Shown here: positions 2,977 through 5,579 of the stretch, piece after piece | Layout of the letters: every line of letters starts with the position of its first letter | Numbering within the stretch: the first letter of the stretch is position 1 | NCBI GenBank assembly: GCA_031276775.1 | Contig: JAISML010000258.1 | Span: 1-5,579 of the forward strand | Direction of reading: 5' to 3' | Length of the DNA: 5,579 nt | Source: Eubacteriales Family XIII. Incertae Sedis bacterium | Lineage (GTDB): Bacteria; Bacillota; Clostridia; Peptostreptococcales; Anaerovoracaceae | Position numbers and translations under genes: made by a program | The notes under the pieces: model-generated | Database searches by the model: none | The model's input: the letters and a program-made list of their open reading frames with translations, nothing else | Told to the model about the DNA's origin: nothing

Positions 2977-5579
2977 TTGTCGGATACACGCAAAGAAAGC
3001 CGGAACGGGATAAACGGCATGGAAGATTTTTTCGAGAAGTTTGACGAGATCGAAAAAGATTTCAGACGGAGCAGCGACGCGAGACGTCCGGCTTCCGATT
3101 TTTCCGATATATATGCCGGGAAAGAGCCGGAAGGCCTGTATGAAGAGGTCGTTGCCGATCGGGCGAAGCGGTTCGGCAGGAAAAACGATTCCGATCGCCC
3201 GGGGTATGCTCCCGAAAATCCGGGCGGGGAACGAAGCGGCGCGAAAGAAAAAACCGCTGCGGCGACGGACGATCTGTTTGTTGCGTTGCCGGGCAGTCCG
3301 TTCGCCGCGGCGCCGAACGATCCTTTCGTTATGCCAAGACGATCGTCCGCCGCGCCGCAGCGCGAACCTTTCGGCGCAAACGCGCCGGTGGGCAGCCTTT
3401 TCGGCGCGCCGGCGGAGGACTCCGGCGCCGCGCCGTCAAACGACGCCGACGCCGCGGCGCCGAACGATCTTTTCATTGCGCCTGGGAAACCGTCGTCCGC
3501 CGCGCCGGTGAACGGATCGCTTTTTCACGGCGCGGGGACGGAAACTCCCTCCGACGACGTTCCGGGGGGCGATCCTCCCGCCGCGAAGTTGAGTGATTTC
3601 TTCGATGTGCCGTCCGACGGCTCCGGCGTGGGCGCGGATTCGGACGGGGATGCGCGGGAGACCGGGCTTGCGGCTTCCGCCGGACGCGCGGATGCGCGGA
3701 GGACGTCCGGGGAAAGAACGATCGCCCGTCGCAGCGCCCGCACGGGACGCGCAAACGGCGGAGCCGGATCCAAAGCCCGCGGCGGCGGAAAAGGCGGCGG
3801 AAAGCGCGGAAAAGGCAGGAAGAAACATCGGACGCTCAAGACGATCCTCGCGACGCTCTTCATCGTCGCACTCGCCTGCATGGCCGTCGGCGTGCTCTAT
3901 GTCTACAGTGTCATCAAGGACGTTCCGGAGGTCGATCCGAGCGACATTACGGCCCGGCTTCGGGTTGTGTCCACCATGTACGACGATGCGGGGAACCCCG
4001 TGAAGAACATCTACATGGGCGACGTGCAGCGTACCATCGTCAAATACGAACAGTTGCCGGAGCATTTGAAGAATGCGTTTATCGCCATTGAGGACAAGAC
4101 TTTCAGAACGCATCACGGGTTCAACTTCGTCCGGATGGTCGGCGCGGTCAGGGACAGTCTGTTCAAGGGCGGCCGGATCAGCGGGACCAGCACCATCACC
4201 CAACAGTTGGCCAGGAACATCTTTTTGGTGGAAGACAAGAGCAAGCGCACCTTGAAGCGAAAGCTTGAGGAGGCTTACTATGCGGTGCAGCTTGAAAAGA
4301 AATTGGGCAAGGATGAGATTTTGACGGATTATCTGAATACGATTCCCTTGGGGAACCGCAGTTACGGCGTTCAAACCGCCGCGAAATCCTATTTCAACAA
4401 GAATGTGGAGGAACTGACCCTCATCGAAAGCGCCGCCCTTGCCTGCCTGGCAAAATCGCCCACGGAATACGCGATGATCAAGACGGTAAACAAGGGAACC
4501 GTGGCAGGCGACGACCCGCGCATGCTCCTGCAGGGACAACAGTATGACTACCTGTACAACGAACGGATCGAGCCGCGCCTGAAACTCGTGTTGGACAACA
4601 TGCTGGAACAGGAATTGATCACGCAGGCCGAATATGACGAAGCGTCCGCGGACGTCCTGCGCAATCATCTGCAACCCACGGAGGAAACGGTTGACAACAA
4701 CGCGGCGTTCTTTGTCGATTATGCCATCGACAACGTGGCGGAAAATTTGATGAAGACCTATCCCGAACAGTATCCGACCAAAGCCGACGCGATACGCATG
4801 GTCTACACCGGGGGTTTGAAGATACACACGACGCTCAATACGGATTTCCAGAACATTATGGCCGCGGAATACGGGAAAGAGGAGAATTTTCCGCAGATCG
4901 TCAGGTTGAAACGCGACGGGAACCGCAACATCCTGGATGAGGACGGGAACCTGATTCTCTTCCGGTATGAAAATATGTTCGCGGAGGACGGCCGTTTCAT
5001 CTTCGGCGCCAACGAGGCGCGCAAGCTTGAGGACGGCAGTCTCATGTTGCTCGCAAACACGCAGGAGAATCCCGTGCGGCTGAAGTACTACAGTACGGTC
5101 GTGGAAGACAGACCGGATGTGCGCATCGATTTCAAGGATATCTATCAGATAGACGAAAACGGCAAGTTCTACATCATCAAGAGCAGCGTGATCAATGTGC
5201 CGCCGGGATACTCGACGATGGATGAACAGAAAAACGTCATCCTCTCCGCGAAGCTTTTCACGGATTACCCGGATCTGTTTGCGATGGGCGAGGATGGAAG
5301 CGTCTCCGTTCCGACGACGAGTTACACGCTCGGGCAGAAAGTGATTCAGCCGCAGTCGGCCATGGTCGTGCTGGAACACGCCACCGGTCACGTCAAAGCG
5401 ATGTACGGGGGCCGCAACATCGCGGGAGAGATGAATTTCAACCGGGCGGTCAGTCCAAGACAGCCCGGGTCTTCCATGAAGCCCATCGGAACCTACGGAC
5501 CGGCCATTCAGATGAGCGCGGAGAAGATACCCATCACGAACGGGGAGGAATCGTACGGAAAATATTGGTCGCCGCTCAG
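2977..5579 (+). CDS. Class A penicillin-binding protein (PBP1A family) with long repetitive cytoplasmic N-terminal extension, 3' end beyond window
   Basis: This is a bifunctional peptidoglycan synthase: the GT51 domain polymerises lipid II and the transpeptidase cross-links stem peptides outside the membrane. The first 867 residues are present. Residues 1-288 are a low-complexity cytoplasmic region with (N/D)D(L/P)F and GS(L/P)F motifs between 98 and 209 and a basic Gly/Lys/Arg tract at about 261-285. The single transmembrane helix is at about 289-311. The GT51 domain follows: catalytic E372 in EDKTFRTHHG, STITQQ at 405-410, and RKLEE with the second glutamate E432. SAALACLAKSPTEYA marks its end. 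GGLKIHTTLN begins at 612, and a linker of about 180 residues leads to the transpeptidase, which opens with QSAMVVLEHATGHVKAMYGG (793 on). The SxxK box is SSMK with nucleophile S832 and K835; the SxN and KTG boxes lie outside the window. The start is TTG 2977, chosen on the ribosome binding site and promoter position. It corresponds to ponA/mrcA-type genes; exact orthology is not claimed. Confidence 0.95.
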   Translation, partial: MSDTRKESRNGINGMEDFFEKFDEIEKDFRRSSDARRPASDFSDIYAGKEPEGLYEEVVADRAKRFGRKNDSDRPGYAPENPGGERSGAKEKTAAATDDLFVALPGSPFAAAPNDPFVMPRRSSAAPQREPFGANAPVGSLFGAPAEDSGAAPSNDADAAAPNDLFIAPGKPSSAAPVNGSLFHGAGTETPSDDVPGGDPPAAKLSDFFDVPSDGSGVGADSDGDARETGLAASAGRADARRTSGERTIARRSARTGRANGGAGSKARGGGKGGGKRGKGRKKHRTLKTILATLFIVALACMAVGVLYVYSVIKDVPEVDPSDITARLRVVSTMYDDAGNPVKNIYMGDVQRTIVKYEQLPEHLKNAFIAIEDKTFRTHHGFNFVRMVGAVRDSLFKGGRISGTSTITQQLARNIFLVEDKSKRTLKRKLEEAYYAVQLEKKLGKDEILTDYLNTIPLGNRSYGVQTAAKSYFNKNVEELTLIESAALACLAKSPTEYAMIKTVNKGTVAGDDPRMLLQGQQYDYLYNERIEPRLKLVLDNMLEQELITQAEYDEASADVLRNHLQPTEETVDNNAAFFVDYAIDNVAENLMKTYPEQYPTKADAIRMVYTGGLKIHTTLNTDFQNIMAAEYGKEENFPQIVRLKRDGNRNILDEDGNLILFRYENMFAEDGRFIFGANEARKLEDGSLMLLANTQENPVRLKYYSTVVEDRPDVRIDFKDIYQIDENGKFYIIKSSVINVPPGYSTMDEQKNVILSAKLFTDYPDLFAMGEDGSVSVPTTSYTLGQKVIQPQSAMVVLEHATGHVKAMYGGRNIAGEMNFNRAVSPRQPGSSMKPIGTYGPAIQMSAEKIPITNGEESYGKYWSPL
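3304..3600 (+). repeat. Tandem intragenic duplication (about 49 codons) in the PBP N-terminal extension
   Basis: Bases 3304-3327 and 3451-3474 match at 23 of 24 positions, exactly 147 bp (49 codons) apart. The block tcgtccgccgcgccg at 3343-3357 recurs perfectly at 3493-3507, 150 bp apart. GCGCCGGTG followed by codons for GSLF appears in both copies (3382-3402 and 3502-3525) with an in-frame deletion in the second. Encoded units start AAAPNDPFVMP (residues 110-120) and AAAPNDLFIAP (159-169); a shorter third relative, AAATDDLFVALP, precedes them at 94-105. All differences keep the reading frame, which supports coding expansion of the extension. Confidence 0.75.

Noticed and set aside
3436..5391. 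Long open frame on the minus strand (651 codons) opposite the PBP
   Set aside because: The plus strand in this interval encodes unmistakable GT51 and SxxK motifs. The minus frame gives a His/Arg/Val-rich product with no recognisable domain, as expected from an antisense shadow in GC-rich DNA.

Overview
The window looks like a chromosomal segment from a GC-rich member of the Bacillota, most likely class Clostridia. The reasons are the rseP-ispG gene order (site-2 protease, then an enzyme of the MEP isoprenoid pathway), a DUF1461/TIGR01906 membrane protein, a family II (DHH) pyrophosphatase relative, strong AGGAGG-type ribosome binding sites, and a class A penicillin-binding protein of Gram-positive type. 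The phylum is inferred from these features; no rRNA or other direct marker is present. No phage, transposon, tRNA, rRNA or CRISPR feature is visible.

Layout. Bases 1-137 (+) hold the last 44 codons of rseP. They overlap by ATGA with a complete ispG (134-1204, +). A 95-bp gap between convergent genes carries a 16-bp tandem repeat (1237-1294) and no recognisable terminator. A two-gene operon follows on the minus strand: a DHH-domain protein (2747-1968), overlapping by ATGA with a four-helix DUF1461 membrane protein (1971-1300). A 229-bp divergent intergenic region (2748-2976) contains a plausible extended -10 promoter in each direction, an 8-bp phased ATTG repeat and a small dyad. From 2977 (TTG start) to the window end runs a class A PBP gene, cut off just after its transpeptidase SxxK box.

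Most unusual content. (1) The DHH protein is clearly derived from family II (Mn-dependent) inorganic pyrophosphatases, but it has lost three of the seven metal ligands (His9, Asp13 and Asp149 in Streptococcus numbering) and the whole C-terminal DHHA2 substrate-binding domain. It has gained about 70 N-terminal residues, yet stays an intact ORF translationally coupled to the membrane protein. It reads as a pseudoenzyme repurposed for some other role. (2) The PBP carries a cytoplasmic N-terminal extension of about 288 residues. The extension has low complexity, repeated short motifs of the form (N/D)D(L/P)F and GS(L/P)F, and a tandem 49-codon duplication. It ends in a Gly/Lys/Arg-rich basic tract next to the single transmembrane helix. 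Class A PBPs usually have a much shorter cytoplasmic tail.

How the genes might work together. RseP (membrane proteolysis) and IspG (isoprenoid supply, including undecaprenyl phosphate for the cell wall) form one operon. The PBP polymerises and cross-links peptidoglycan. The DHH/DUF1461 pair has no known function here; its divergent arrangement with the PBP allows shared regulation, but the sequence does not prove it.
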